The notes: a model not told the origin generated them from the sequence alone. Shown: positions 45,904 through 55,488, counted from the first letter of the stretch. The stretch: 64,000 nucleotides of DNA from Lacinutrix mariniflava (GCF_001418015.1 NZ_LIQG01000023.1:62001-126000), one strand, 5' to 3'. A program made the numbers and translations.

Positions 45904-46916
45904 TGCGAATTCAACATAACATATCCTTAAAAAACTACAACACCTTTGGTATTGATGTAAAGGCACGTCATTTTATTTCGGTAATTACTTTACTTGAATT
46001 AATTTCTATTTTACAACTCGAAGACTATCCACAAAAAATAATGCTTGGTGGTGGCAGTAATATGCTTTTAACAAAAGATGTCGATGCACTTGTAATTCAT
46101 CTTAATTTAAAAGGCACTAAGGTTATTGAAGATAAAGAAAACCATGTGCTCATTAAAGCCAATGCAGGAGAGAACTGGCACGAATTTGTACTTTGGTGTT
46201 TAGATAATAATTTCGGAGGATTAGAGAATATGTCTCTAATCCCTGGAAATGTTGGCACCTCTCCAATTCAAAATATTGGAGCATACGGTATCGAACTAAA
46301 AGACAATTTTATATCATGTGAAGCTTTAAATTTAGAAACTTTAAAAATTGAAGTTTTTAAAAATAAAGACTGTCATTTTGGATATAGAAATTCGATTTTT
46401 AAAAATGAAGCTAAAGGCAAATACGTAATTACAAGTGTTGTATTTAAGCTTTCTAAAAATAATCATCAATTACATACTAATTATGGTGCTATTATTTCGC
46501 AGTTAGAAGACATGCAAATAAAAAGCCCTACAATACAAGATGTTTCTAATGCCGTTATAGCAATAAGACAGAGTAAACTTCCAGATCCAAAAAAAATTGG
46601 CAACAGTGGTAGTTTCTTCAAGAACCCAATCATTTCAAGTGAAAATTATGAGAATTTAAAACAAAATTTTCCTAATGCACCTAGTTATCCTGTTTCAAGC
46701 AACGAAGTTAAAATTCCAGCTGGGTGGCTTATCGAAACAGCAGGCTTTAAAGGCAAGACCTTTAATAACTATGGTGTTCATAAAAAGCAAGCACTTGTTT
46801 TAGTTAATTATGGAGGAGCAAAAGGCGAGGATATTCTTGAGCTATCAAAACTAATTCAAAAAACAATTTATCGTATCTTTAATATCTCGATTGAAGCAGA
46901 AGTTAATATTCTTTAA
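45903..46916 (+). CDS. murB: UDP-N-acetylenolpyruvoylglucosamine reductase
   Basis: 337 residues starting with GTG at 45903, overlapping the preceding stop by one base (TAGTG). The frame begins MRIQHNISLKNYNTFGIDVKARHF. FAD-binding motif GGGSNML (49-55), NIGAYGIELKD, SGSFFKNP (with the catalytic Ser) and PAGWLIETAGFKGKTFNNYGVHKKQALVLVNYGGA are all typical of type I MurB. It reduces UDP-GlcNAc-enolpyruvate to UDP-MurNAc with NADPH. Coupled to the aminotransferase gene. Confidence 0.96.
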   Translation: MRIQHNISLKNYNTFGIDVKARHFISVITLLELISILQLEDYPQKIMLGGGSNMLLTKDVDALVIHLNLKGTKVIEDKENHVLIKANAGENWHEFVLWCLDNNFGGLENMSLIPGNVGTSPIQNIGAYGIELKDNFISCEALNLETLKIEVFKNKDCHFGYRNSIFKNEAKGKYVITSVVFKLSKNNHQLHTNYGAIISQLEDMQIKSPTIQDVSNAVIAIRQSKLPDPKKIGNSGSFFKNPIISSENYENLKQNFPNAPSYPVSSNEVKIPAGWLIETAGFKGKTFNNYGVHKKQALVLVNYGGAKGEDILELSKLIQKTIYRIFNISIEAEVNIL

Positions 46917-46971
46917 ACAATAAGTTTCCAATCGTAAAGTTAAACTAACTAATAAAAGACACCAACATAGT

Positions 46972-47502
46972 TTGAGTACTTCAATTGAACAAGACATTAT
47001 AGCTTTATTAAAAAATGGCAACAAAAAAGCCATTTCACTTCTATACGAACACTACTCTGGAGCACTTTTAGGTGTTGTTAGAAAAGTGATTTCAGATGAG
47101 GATATTGCGCAAGATGTACTGCAAGAAAGTTTTATAAAAGTTTGGAAAAAAGGAAAGACTTACGACCCTTCTAAAGCAAAATTATTTACGTGGTTATATC
47201 GTATATTTTATAATTCTGCAATAGATAAAGTGCGTTCTTTAAAGAACAAAACGAATAAAGAAGTCCAAATAGAAGATTCCAACGTATATAAACTGACGAC
47301 CAATAGTTTAAATCAAGACACTTTAGATATACAAAAGCACTTGAGTAGTTTAGAGTTAAAATATCAGGTAGTTTTAAATGCGCTATTTTTTGAAGGCATG
47401 ACCCAACAAGAAGCAAGCGAAGAACTGAATATTCCATTAGGAACAATTAAATCTAGATTAAAAATAGGTTTACGAGAATTAAAAAAAATTTACAACCCTT
47501 AA
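46972..47502 (+). CDS. ECF-type RNA polymerase sigma factor
   Basis: 176 residues read from TTG (46972). Region 2 is DEDIAQDVLQESFIKVWKKG and region 4 is EGMTQQEASEELNIPLGTIKSRLKIGLREL, a sigma-24-type helix-turn-helix. Extracytoplasmic-function sigma factors of this kind are usually held by the membrane anti-sigma factor encoded next, here 15 nt downstream. The cue and regulon are unknown. Confidence 0.88.
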   Translation: MSTSIEQDIIALLKNGNKKAISLLYEHYSGALLGVVRKVISDEDIAQDVLQESFIKVWKKGKTYDPSKAKLFTWLYRIFYNSAIDKVRSLKNKTNKEVQIEDSNVYKLTTNSLNQDTLDIQKHLSSLELKYQVVLNALFFEGMTQQEASEELNIPLGTIKSRLKIGLRELKKIYNP

Positions 47503-47517
47503 TTGTAAAACCGCGAA

Positions 47518-48318
47518 ATGATGACTGTTGATAAAGACACATTTTTAAAATCTGATTTGTTAGAAAGATATCTAATAGGTCTAACCAATACCCAAGAGAG
47601 CCTTGAGGTAGAAACCTATATAAACACTTTTCCAGAAGTTAAGGAAGCTTATAATGCTCTCGAGAGCAAATTAGAATTAGTTGCCTTTGCAAATGCAGAA
47701 GAAGCTCCTACGCATCTTCTTGGTGATATATTAGAAACCCTAGATGACAAACCAGTTATTTCTTTAACTAAAAAAACAAAGAAATCATGGTTTAATTTTG
47801 GAATTGCAGCTAGCGTTGCAGCATTAGTATTTGCTGGTAGTTCAGTATATTTCTTTTTTCAGAATCAAGATTTATTAAATGAAAATCAAGTAATTGTAGA
47901 TGAACTATACGATTTAAGAAGTGACATAGATCACAACAGTTTAAAGTTCGATGCCTTGGCAGAACAATTTTCTCAATTAAATAATACGGAAACTGAAAAA
48001 TATATTTTAAAAGGTAACCGTCGTGCTAAAAATTTAAAAACTATAGTTTATATAAATCCTAAAGAAAGAACATCAATGATAGATGTTGTCTCGCTCCCTA
48101 TTTTATCTAAAGATCAAGAATTTCAAATGTGGGCAGATTTACAGGATAAAAAAGTTAATCTAGGAATTCTAAGTGTTAAAGATAGACGCTTACAGCAAAT
48201 ACCTTACACTAAAGATGCTTTAGGTATAAGCATTACTATTGAACAGAAAGGAATTAATCCCAATAACAACTCTACAGATACTCCTGTCGCAGAGATAGAG
48301 TTAAAACTTGAAGATTAA
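47518..48318 (+). CDS. Anti-sigma factor, RskA-like
   Basis: 266 residues. The cytoplasmic N-terminal domain (1-90) is followed by one membrane segment (about 92-113; FNFGIAASVAALVFAGSSVYFFF). The periplasmic domain then holds LKTIVYINPKERTSMIDVVSLPILSKDQEFQMWADLQDKKVNLGILSV, the RskA C-terminal pattern. The N-terminal part (LLERYLIGLTNTQESLEVETYI) is the anti-sigma domain without the HxxxCxxC zinc motif. Binds and inhibits the preceding sigma factor by inference from gene order. Closed by a terminator. Confidence 0.85.
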   Translation: MMTVDKDTFLKSDLLERYLIGLTNTQESLEVETYINTFPEVKEAYNALESKLELVAFANAEEAPTHLLGDILETLDDKPVISLTKKTKKSWFNFGIAASVAALVFAGSSVYFFFQNQDLLNENQVIVDELYDLRSDIDHNSLKFDALAEQFSQLNNTETEKYILKGNRRAKNLKTIVYINPKERTSMIDVVSLPILSKDQEFQMWADLQDKKVNLGILSVKDRRLQQIPYTKDALGISITIEQKGINPNNNSTDTPVAEIELKLED

Positions 48319-48341
48319 AAAACACTTTACATTACCAATAT

Positions 48342-48371
48342 AAAGCTTCACAAATTTGTGAAGCTTTTTTT
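48342..48371 (+). terminator. Intrinsic terminator after the sigma/anti-sigma pair
   Basis: AAAGCTTCACAAA pairs with TTTGTGAAGCTTT (48342-48367), then a T run to 48371. It lies 23 nt after the anti-sigma stop. Confidence 0.87.
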
Positions 48372-48383
48372 ATTAGTACTAAA

Positions 48384-48415
48384 TTTAAATAAAAAAGAAT
48401 AAAATAGTATCTTTG
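48384..48415 (+). promoter_or_regulatory. Promoter of the small Cys-rich protein/GT2/sigma operon
   Basis: TTTA (48384-48387), 20 nt, TATCTTTG (48408-48415): exact -7 and near -33 match, 25 nt before the TTG start of the 67-residue protein. Confidence 0.55.
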
Positions 48416-48440
48416 TAGAAGAAATTTAAAATAAATTCTA

Positions 48441-48644
48441 TTGAAACTTTTACTACTTACTTTAGCATTATTAGGTATTGCCGTTGCAGGAATCGCCATT
48501 AAAATTTGGGCAAAAAAGGATGGTAAATTTGCAGGTACTTGCGCTAGCCAGAATCCTATGCTTAATAAAGATGGAGATGCTTGTGGATTTTGCGGTAAAA
48601 CTCCAGACCAATTCGAAAACTGCGAGGATATTCAACACTCGTAA
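48441..48644 (+). CDS. Small membrane-anchored Cys-rich protein
   Basis: 67 residues read from a TTG. It has a hydrophobic segment (MKLLLLTLALLGIAVAGIAI) then GKFAGTCASQNPMLNKDGDACGFCGKTPDQFENCED. Four cysteines, C34, C48, C51 and C61 (with a CGFC pair), look like a metal or disulfide site. Similar small 'membrane or secreted' proteins occur in Flavobacteriaceae, function unknown. The next gene starts 6 nt later, so it is first in a three-gene unit with GT2 and sigma. Confidence 0.7.
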   Translation: MKLLLLTLALLGIAVAGIAIKIWAKKDGKFAGTCASQNPMLNKDGDACGFCGKTPDQFENCEDIQHS

Positions 48645-48650
48645 TATTTT

Positions 48651-49763
48651 ATGATGTTACTTGACGTTATATTCTACAGCTTTGTTGTTGTGGCATCTAT
48701 TCAAGTGGTATACTATGGTGTACTTTTTGGCAGCTTTTCTTTTAAAAAGGAAGAAAGGAGTAAGCAAACAAGCCTTCCTATTTCCATATTAATATGCGCT
48801 AAAAACGAAGCTAAGAACCTTAAAAAATTCTTACCTTCTATTCTCGAGCAACGCTATTCTAATTTTGAAGTTGTCTTAATTAACGATGCTTCTATTGATG
48901 ACACATTAGATGTCATGGAAGCCTTCGCCGCAAAACATGACAATATAAAAATTGTTAATGTAAAAAATATTGAAGCTTTTTGGGCAAATAAAAAGTACGC
49001 ACTAACATTAGGAATTAAAGCGGCAACACATACTAACTTATTATTTACAGATGCAGATTGCAAACCTGTTTCAAACTATTGGATTAGTGAAATGGCTGGG
49101 TGTTTTAACAAAGAGAATACTATTATACTAGGCTATGGTGCTTATAATAAAATAAAAAAATCATTTCTTAATAAATTAATAAGATACGAAACACTATTAA
49201 CGGCTATTCAATATTTCTCGTTTGCAAAACTAGGCACTCCGTTTATGGGTGTTGGTCGAAACCTGGCTTACAATAGAGAAGAATTTTACAAAACTAACGG
49301 CTTTATCAAGCATATAGATGTTAGATCTGGAGACGATGATTTATTTATTAACGAAGCGGCAAATTCTAAAAACACAACCATTTGTTGTACAAAAGAAAGC
49401 TTCACGACCTCCAACCCAAAAACAACTTTTAACCAATGGTTCCGCCAAAAGCGTCGTCATGTTTCTACAGCAAATAGATATCAATTTAAACACAAAGCCT
49501 TACTAGCCTTGTTTTACATCTCTCAAATTTTATTTTGGGTACTCTCTATTATTTTAATTAGTAGTCTTTATTATTGGCCGTTTATTGTAGGCTTGGTCGT
49601 TTTTAGGTTTATAGTGCAGTATCTATCCGTTGGTTTCTCAGCCAAAAAATTAAATGAAACTGATGTCTTGTATTTGCTTCCTTTTCTCGAACTATTTTTA
49701 ATTGGGTTCCAATTAACTATATTTATCGCAAATCTTATCTCAAAACCTAAGTATTGGAAATAG
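48651..49763 (+). CDS. Family 2 glycosyltransferase with C-terminal membrane segments
   Basis: 370 residues. A first membrane segment (4-26), the GT2 catalytic domain (PISILICAKNEAKNLKKFLPSILEQRYSNFEVVLINDASIDDT...LLFTDADCKP) with DAD metal motif, then three C-terminal hydrophobic segments (about 285-360). The QxxRW-like motif appears as FRQKRRH. Such proteins transfer sugars to lipids or polysaccharides. Its last codons overlap the second sigma gene by 10 nt. Confidence 0.88.
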   Translation: MMLLDVIFYSFVVVASIQVVYYGVLFGSFSFKKEERSKQTSLPISILICAKNEAKNLKKFLPSILEQRYSNFEVVLINDASIDDTLDVMEAFAAKHDNIKIVNVKNIEAFWANKKYALTLGIKAATHTNLLFTDADCKPVSNYWISEMAGCFNKENTIILGYGAYNKIKKSFLNKLIRYETLLTAIQYFSFAKLGTPFMGVGRNLAYNREEFYKTNGFIKHIDVRSGDDDLFINEAANSKNTTICCTKESFTTSNPKTTFNQWFRQKRRHVSTANRYQFKHKALLALFYISQILFWVLSIILISSLYYWPFIVGLVVFRFIVQYLSVGFSAKKLNETDVLYLLPFLELFLIGFQLTIFIANLISKPKYWK

Positions 49764-50299
49764 AAGAAGCTATTACTCAAGCAAAACAGAATAACCAAAA
49801 AGCATTCAATTTTTTACTGGATGAATATTGGGATTACGTTTATGGATTTCAGTTAAAACGTGTTACAAACGAATATGATGCCGAAGATATAACGATACAA
49901 ACCTTCTCAAAAGCTTTTGATAAAATTGCTAATTTTGATGAAAAATATGCATTCAAAACATGGCTTATTACCATTTCTAAAAACATTCATATTGATTTAG
50001 TTCGCAAAGAAAAAAGCTCTATCCACTCGAAAATAACAGATAATGAAGATGATAAAATTTATCGAGTTTTAGACGATTCTCCTTCTCCAGAAGACAAATT
50101 AATTACAGAGCAAAATCTAGCAAAATTACTTAAAGATATAAAAAAGTTAAAACCACATTATCAAGATGTAATTAATCTGCGCTATTTTCAAGAATTAACC
50201 TATACTGAAATTAGTCAAGAACTTAATGAACCAATGAATAACATTAAAGTTAAACTCCTTAGAGCTAAAAAATTATTGGCAGAAATCATTAAAAGATAA
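49754..50299 (+). CDS. ECF-type RNA polymerase sigma factor, no adjacent anti-sigma
   Basis: 181 residues from TTG at 49754, overlapping the GT2 end by 10 nt. Regions 2 (NEYDAEDITIQTFSKAFDKIANFDEKYAFKTWLITISKN) and 4 (YFQELTYTEISQELNEPMNNIKVKLLRAKKLL) are intact. No anti-sigma gene lies on either side; lipA follows. TTG is chosen because the family N-terminus (M-x-IEEAITQAKQNN) begins there. Confidence 0.85.
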   Translation: MEIEEAITQAKQNNQKAFNFLLDEYWDYVYGFQLKRVTNEYDAEDITIQTFSKAFDKIANFDEKYAFKTWLITISKNIHIDLVRKEKSSIHSKITDNEDDKIYRVLDDSPSPEDKLITEQNLAKLLKDIKKLKPHYQDVINLRYFQELTYTEISQELNEPMNNIKVKLLRAKKLLAEIIKR

Positions 50300-50338
50300 T
50301 TGATAAAATTACCACTTACTATTGTATAGAATACTTCG

Positions 50339-50346
50339 TATCTTTG
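50339..50346 (+). promoter_or_regulatory. Possible -7 element upstream of lipA
   Basis: TATCTTTG, an exact -7 consensus, 18 nt before the lipA start. The expected -33 position (50316-50319) reads TTAC, a weak match. Confidence 0.4.
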
Positions 50347-50364
50347 TAGCCAGATAATAAAACT

Positions 50365-51246
50365 ATGAATACAGAAACGGCTTCAATTATATTACCTAAA
50401 GAAAGACAACCAAAACCAAAATGGTTACGTGTAAAATTACCCACTGGAAAAAAATACACAGAACTTCGCGGTTTAGTAGATAAGTACAAATTAAATACTA
50501 TTTGTGCCTCAGGAAGTTGCCCTAATATGGGCGAGTGTTGGGGAGAAGGAACTGCTACCTTTATGATCTTAGGAAATGTTTGTACACGTTCTTGTGGGTT
50601 TTGCGGTGTAAAAACTGGGAGACCAGAAACTGTAGATTGGGACGAACCAGAAAAAGTGTCTCGCTCAATTAAGATCATGAAAATTAAACACGCAGTTTTA
50701 ACTAGCGTTGATAGAGATGATTTAAAAGACATGGGAAGCATAATGTGGGCAGAAACAGTTAAGGCTGTTCGCAGAATGAATCCTGAAACCACTTTAGAAA
50801 CACTTATTCCAGATTTTCAAGGCATAGAAAAGCATATAGATAGAATTATAGCCGTAGCACCGGAAGTGGTATCACACAATATCGAAACGGTAAAACGTTT
50901 AACAAGAGAAGTTAGAATTCAAGCAAAATACGAACGCAGCTTAGGTGTTTTAAAATATTTAAAACAACAAGGGCAACGTAGAACAAAATCTGGAATTATG
51001 CTAGGTTTAGGTGAAACTCGTGAAGAAGTTATAGAAACTTTACACGATTTACGAGCTAATGATGTAGACGTTGTTACTATTGGACAATATCTTCAGCCAA
51101 GTAAAAAACATTTACCTGTAAAAGAATTTATTACTCCAGATCAATTTAAGGAATATGAAGAAATTGGTTTAAGTTTAGGTTTTCGTCATGTAGAAAGTAG
51201 TGCTTTGGTGCGCTCTTCTTACAAAGCTCAAAAACACATTAACTAA
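50365..51246 (+). CDS. lipA: Lipoyl synthase
   Basis: 293 residues, radical-SAM enzyme inserting sulfur into octanoyl-carrier domains to make lipoate. The auxiliary cluster cysteines are C47, C52 and C58 ([12 protein letters not shown]) and the SAM cluster CxxxCxxC is C73, C77, C80 (CTRSCGFC). Late motifs [11 protein letters not shown] and [17 protein letters not shown] are intact. The downstream gap to gap is 1 nt, so transcriptional coupling with glycolytic GAPDH seems likely. Confidence 0.96.
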   Translation: MNTETASIILPKERQPKPKWLRVKLPTGKKYTELRGLVDKYKLNTICASGSCPNMGECWGEGTATFMILGNVCTRSCGFCGVKTGRPETVDWDEPEKVSRSIKIMKIKHAVLTSVDRDDLKDMGSIMWAETVKAVRRMNPETTLETLIPDFQGIEKHIDRIIAVAPEVVSHNIETVKRLTREVRIQAKYERSLGVLKYLKQQGQRRTKSGIMLGLGETREEVIETLHDLRANDVDVVTIGQYLQPSKKHLPVKEFITPDQFKEYEEIGLSLGFRHVESSALVRSSYKAQKHIN

Positions 51247-51247
51247 A

Positions 51248-52261
51248 ATGATTACAATTGCAATAAACGGTTTCGGTCGTATTGGTCGTCGCGTTTTTAG
51301 ACTATTACAAGAACATAAAAACATAAAGGTTGTGGCTATTAATGATTTAGCAGATGCCAGAACGCTAAGCCATTTATTTAAATACGATAGTATTCACGGT
51401 GTTTTTAAAGGTAAAGTATCCCATACCGAAAACAGTATTCTCGTTGATAGCGATGAGGTTGCCCTTCTAAACGAAAAACATCCCAAAAACATAAACTGGA
51501 AACCTTTTAAGCCTGACTTTGTAATAGAAGCAACAGGTAAATTTAAAGAAAAACGAGACTTAGATTTTCATTTAAAAAATGGAGCTAAACGTGTAATATT
51601 AAGTGTACCTGCCATAGATGATGACATTAAAACTATTGTTATTGGAACTAACGAAGACACTTTAGATGGAACAGAAACAATAATTTCTAACGCATCTTGT
51701 ACAACTAATAATGCAGCACCAATGATTGCTATTATTAACGAACTCTGTGGTATCAATCAAGCTTATATTACAACGATACATTCTTACACTACAGATCAAA
51801 GTTTGCACGATCAACCTCATAGAGATTTACGTCGCGCTCGAGCAGCAGGACAATCTATAGTTCCCACAACAACAGGCGCAGCAAAAGCTTTAACAAAAAT
51901 ATTCCCAGAATTAGCAAGCGTTATTGGTGGTTGTGGTATTCGTGTACCAGTCGCAAACGGATCGCTTACAGACATTACTTTTAATGTAAAAGAAACAGCT
52001 TCTATTGAAGCTATAAACGCGGCTTTTAAAGTGGCATCAGAGAACAAATACAAAGGTATTTTGGAATATACTGAAGACCCAATTGTATCTATTGATATTG
52101 TTGGCAATCCTCACTCTTGTATTTTCGATTCTCAAATGACTTCTGTGATTGGAAACATGGTGAAAATTATTGGTTGGTACGATAATGAAACAGGATACTC
52201 TAGCCGCCTTATTGACCTGATTATCAATTTATCGGAAAAAAACACACTTTTATCGGTTTAA
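51248..52261 (+). CDS. gap: Glyceraldehyde-3-phosphate dehydrogenase, type I
   Basis: 337 residues from ATG at 51248, one base after the lipA stop; an upstream frame would overlap lipA. NAD-binding INGFGRIGRRVFR, Asp 33 in VAINDLADA (favours NAD), catalytic SNASCTTNN with Cys 151, and His 178 in TTIHSYTTDQ. The C-terminal half (IIGWYDNETGYSSRLIDLI) is normal. Oxidises glyceraldehyde-3-phosphate to 1,3-bisphosphoglycerate. Whether this is the main glycolytic enzyme or a paralogue cannot be told from the window. Confidence 0.93.
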   Translation: MITIAINGFGRIGRRVFRLLQEHKNIKVVAINDLADARTLSHLFKYDSIHGVFKGKVSHTENSILVDSDEVALLNEKHPKNINWKPFKPDFVIEATGKFKEKRDLDFHLKNGAKRVILSVPAIDDDIKTIVIGTNEDTLDGTETIISNASCTTNNAAPMIAIINELCGINQAYITTIHSYTTDQSLHDQPHRDLRRARAAGQSIVPTTTGAAKALTKIFPELASVIGGCGIRVPVANGSLTDITFNVKETASIEAINAAFKVASENKYKGILEYTEDPIVSIDIVGNPHSCIFDSQMTSVIGNMVKIIGWYDNETGYSSRLIDLIINLSEKNTLLSV

Positions 52262-52265
52262 TAAT

Positions 52266-52273
52266 TATATTTG
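52266..52273 (+). promoter_or_regulatory. Possible -7 element upstream of the hybrid histidine kinase gene
   Basis: TATATTTG is an exact -7 match 21 nt before the ATG. The -33 region is not convincing. Confidence 0.35.
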
Positions 52274-52294
52274 TGACTCAAAAATTATGCTATA

Positions 52295-54487
52295 ATGTCC
52301 CAATTTCGCAAAACACTTTATATTATATTTTTGTTTTTTGGAGTACTTGTAAATGCACAAGAACTTACTCTAGACAAACTTAATTCCCTTCAAGAAAAAG
52401 TAAATAACGACCTATCCTTAGCTCAAAAAAAAATTGAGAACTTTCAGTATTTTCAAGCTAAAGATGATATCGAAAATGCTAAAAAAAATGCAAAAGCTCT
52501 TAACGACAAAAAGAGTTTAGGATTAGCGTATTCTAAATTAGGGAAAATTCAATATTTACTAGAAGAGCATAACCAAGCCACCACCACTCTTATTAAAGCA
52601 ATTGAGATACAACGTTCTATTAAAGACAATATTAACATTGCAGAAACGCATAAAACACTGGGCGATGTATATTTGGCAACAAATAAGCTCGAAAAAGCTT
52701 TAGACTATTATAAATATGCAGAAGCGCTATTTAACCAAGAGAATTTACAGCAACAAGAAACAGAAGTTATTCTAAAAAAAGGACAAGCGTATTTAGGTCT
52801 AGAAGATTTTAAAAACGCAGAAAACACATTTAACGTAGCCATTTCATTATCTCGTCGTTTTAAATTTGATAAGTTACTAAGTAGTAGTTTAATTTATTTA
52901 GGCGAAACACAATCCAAGAATGGAGGCTTAGGCCTAGCTCTAAAAAATGCCAACGAAGGCTTCTCTATTGCCAAAGAAAATAAAGTTTTTGATGTCTTAA
53001 GCGTAGGGTATTTAACTTTAAGTAACTTGCATGAAGCTGATGGAAGTTATCAACTTGCAAATAAATATTTGAAATCATATTTAAAATTATCAGATTCTTT
53101 AATGAATGTTAAAAGAGTTTTAGCAGCTAAAGAGATTGACTACCAGCAAAATAGCAAAGCAAATTTAAAAGAAGAAGAAGAAAGCTCAAGCACTTTCACT
53201 CAATTAATTACAATTTTAAGTATTGCACTTATTACAATTTTATCTCTATTAACTTTATCATTATATAAAAACAATAATATTAGATTAAAATCTAATAATG
53301 TTTTACATAAAAAAAACAGCGAATTAATAGTTAGTAAAGAGAAAGCCGAATTAGCTTCTAAAACAAAAGCCAACTTTTTATCTACTGTAACTCACGAATT
53401 ACGAACACCTTTGTATGCTGTTACAGGATTAACAAACATGCTTTTAGACGAAAACCCAAAACCAGAACAAATACCGCATTTAAAGTCGTTAAAATTTTCT
53501 GGAGATTATTTATTAACTTTTATTAATGACATCCTTCAAATTAATAAAATTGAAGCAAATAAAGTAGAAGTTGAAAGTGAAGTTTTCAATTTAAAAAAGA
53601 AAATAGCTAATGTTATTTCTGCCTTAAACAACTCTGCTGTTGGAAATAATGTAAAAATGCATTTTGAATTTGATGAAAGTCTACCACACAATTACAATGC
53701 AGATCAACTTAAAATATCTCAAATATTAATTAACCTTATTGGTAATTCTATTAAATTTACCAAAAACGGAGATATTTGGGTTCGTGCTGTAAAAATTAAT
53801 GAAAAGAACGGGCTTTATAATATTCGTTTCGAAGTTCAAGATAATGGGATTGGTATTAGCACAGAAAAACAAGAACATATGTTCGAAAGTTTTTCTCAAG
53901 GCTCAATTCAAATAAATAGAAAATATGGCGGTACCGGTTTAGGACTTTCAATAGTTAAAGGATTAATAGATATTTTAAAAGGTAAAATATATCTTAAAAG
54001 TATGCTAGGACAAGGCTCAACTTTCTTCTTTGAGCTACCTCTTGAATTTGCAGAAGAAGCGATAGAAAAAGAACAAATCAGTTATTTTAAAGATATAAGC
54101 GAAGTGGAATTAAGCGATATTAAGATTCTTATAGTAGAAGACAATAAGATCAACCAAATGATTACAAAAAAGATTCTAACCAAGATGAAACTTAACTGTG
54201 AAGTTGTAGAAAATGGAGAGGACGCTGTAGAAAAAGTAAAAGCCAACAAATACGATGTTGTCTTAATGGACATACATATGCCTGGAATTAGTGGTATTGA
54301 AGCCACTAAAATTATTAGAACTTTTAATAAGGATTTAACAATTTTTGCGCTTACAGCCGTAACCATAGAAGACAAAATGGTAGAGTTTGATGAAGCCGGT
54401 TTTACGGATATTATTAGTAAACCTTTTAAACAGGAAGATTTCGAGAAGAAATTATTCGATGCTTTAATACTTAAAGAAAAAAGTTAG
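52295..54487 (+). CDS. TPR-containing hybrid sensor histidine kinase/response regulator
   Basis: 730 residues. Signal peptide (1-22), periplasmic TPR-type repeats (about 45-285), one membrane segment (about 303-323), coiled coil, HisKA with FLSTVTHELRTPL and phosphoacceptor His 367, HATPase with NLIGNSIKFT, DNGIGIS and GGTGLGLSIVKGL, and a receiver domain with Asp 659 in VVLMDIHMPG. TPR sensing domains are common in Bacteroidota kinases that detect envelope or protein-interaction signals. No output DNA-binding domain and no separate regulator is next to it. It shares a 4-nt stop overlap with lpxK. Confidence 0.92.
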   Translation: MSQFRKTLYIIFLFFGVLVNAQELTLDKLNSLQEKVNNDLSLAQKKIENFQYFQAKDDIENAKKNAKALNDKKSLGLAYSKLGKIQYLLEEHNQATTTLIKAIEIQRSIKDNINIAETHKTLGDVYLATNKLEKALDYYKYAEALFNQENLQQQETEVILKKGQAYLGLEDFKNAENTFNVAISLSRRFKFDKLLSSSLIYLGETQSKNGGLGLALKNANEGFSIAKENKVFDVLSVGYLTLSNLHEADGSYQLANKYLKSYLKLSDSLMNVKRVLAAKEIDYQQNSKANLKEEEESSSTFTQLITILSIALITILSLLTLSLYKNNNIRLKSNNVLHKKNSELIVSKEKAELASKTKANFLSTVTHELRTPLYAVTGLTNMLLDENPKPEQIPHLKSLKFSGDYLLTFINDILQINKIEANKVEVESEVFNLKKKIANVISALNNSAVGNNVKMHFEFDESLPHNYNADQLKISQILINLIGNSIKFTKNGDIWVRAVKINEKNGLYNIRFEVQDNGIGISTEKQEHMFESFSQGSIQINRKYGGTGLGLSIVKGLIDILKGKIYLKSMLGQGSTFFFELPLEFAEEAIEKEQISYFKDISEVELSDIKILIVEDNKINQMITKKILTKMKLNCEVVENGEDAVEKVKANKYDVVLMDIHMPGISGIEATKIIRTFNKDLTIFALTAVTIEDKMVEFDEAGFTDIISKPFKQEDFEKKLFDALILKEKS

Positions 54488-55488
54488 TATTCAATTCTAT
54501 TTTGCACTAAATCATTAAAAGCGTCTGGATTATCTATAGCTATCTCTATTGGTAAATAATATAGCTTAGAAGTTAAGTCATCCTCTGAAATTAATCTAAC
54601 ATAATCCTTTTCGGTAGTAATAACTAAATCACTTTTAGATATTGTTTCAATCTCCTTTTTAGTAAATTCGTGATGATCACTATACTCTAGATGATTAAAA
54701 GTTAATCCTTCATTTCTTAAAAATTCAACTAGTGGTTTCGCATTTGCAATTCCTGTAACAAGAGTAAATGCTTTTAAACTTTTTAAAGCAATAGTTTTAT
54801 TCTTACCAATAACCTCACTTGCATAACTAATACTGCTAAAAAAAACACTTTGATATTCTTGCAGCTTTAAATTAGATTCAATGCTATTCTTTTTATCTCT
54901 AGATAGATTATTCGGGCATTTGGTAACTACAATAATTTGTGCTCGCTTTGCTCCCGCTCTAGGCTCACGCAAATTACCAGTTGGCAAAACAATATCCTTG
55001 TAATAGAGATTTGAGTACGTAGTCAATAAAATATTAAGTTTAGCTTTTACTTTTCTATGCTGAAAAGCATCATCCAAAATAATTAGATTAGGTTGGTTAC
55101 TAAGTTTTCTTAAACTGGAAATTCCGTTTTGCCTATCCTCATCAACAGAAACTTGAATACGCTCTTTAAATTTATTATAAAATTGAAAAGGCTCATCACC
55201 TAGTGTTTCGGCAGAAGACGTTTTAGAAGCCAATACAAAACTTTTGGTCTTTCTGCCATAACCTCTACTCAGGGTTGCTAAATTATAGTCGTCTGTCAAT
55301 AATCGAATTAAATATTCCACCATTGGTGTTTTTCCTGTGCCTCCTGCGCTTAGATTCCCAACGCAAATTGTAGGAAAGTCATAAGTTTTAGAAGTTTTTA
55401 CGCCTAAGTCGTATAATGTATTGCGGCACCAAGTCACCATGTAATAAATGGGTACAATTGGAAATAATAAGAGTCTAATAAATTTCAT
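54484..55488 (-). CDS. lpxK: Tetraacyldisaccharide 4'-kinase
   Basis: 334 residues. N-terminal hydrophobic anchor (MKFIRLLLFPIVPIYYMVTW), Walker A GGTGKTP (49-55), SRGYGRKTKSFVLAS, DDAFQHRKVKAKLNILL. LpxK phosphorylates the disaccharide of lipid A precursor at the inner membrane. Convergent with the kinase gene, stops sharing TTAG (54484-54487). Confidence 0.93.
   Translation of the reverse strand: MKFIRLLLFPIVPIYYMVTWCRNTLYDLGVKTSKTYDFPTICVGNLSAGGTGKTPMVEYLIRLLTDDYNLATLSRGYGRKTKSFVLASKTSSAETLGDEPFQFYNKFKERIQVSVDEDRQNGISSLRKLSNQPNLIILDDAFQHRKVKAKLNILLTTYSNLYYKDIVLPTGNLREPRAGAKRAQIIVVTKCPNNLSRDKKNSIESNLKLQEYQSVFFSSISYASEVIGKNKTIALKSLKAFTLVTGIANAKPLVEFLRNEGLTFNHLEYSDHHEFTKKEIETISKSDLVITTEKDYVRLISEDDLTSKLYYLPIEIAIDNPDAFNDLVQNRIEY

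Noticed and set aside
51200-51247. Longer N-terminus for gap (start at 51200)
   Set aside because: It would overlap lipA by 47 nt; MITIAINGFGRIG is the typical GAPDH beginning.
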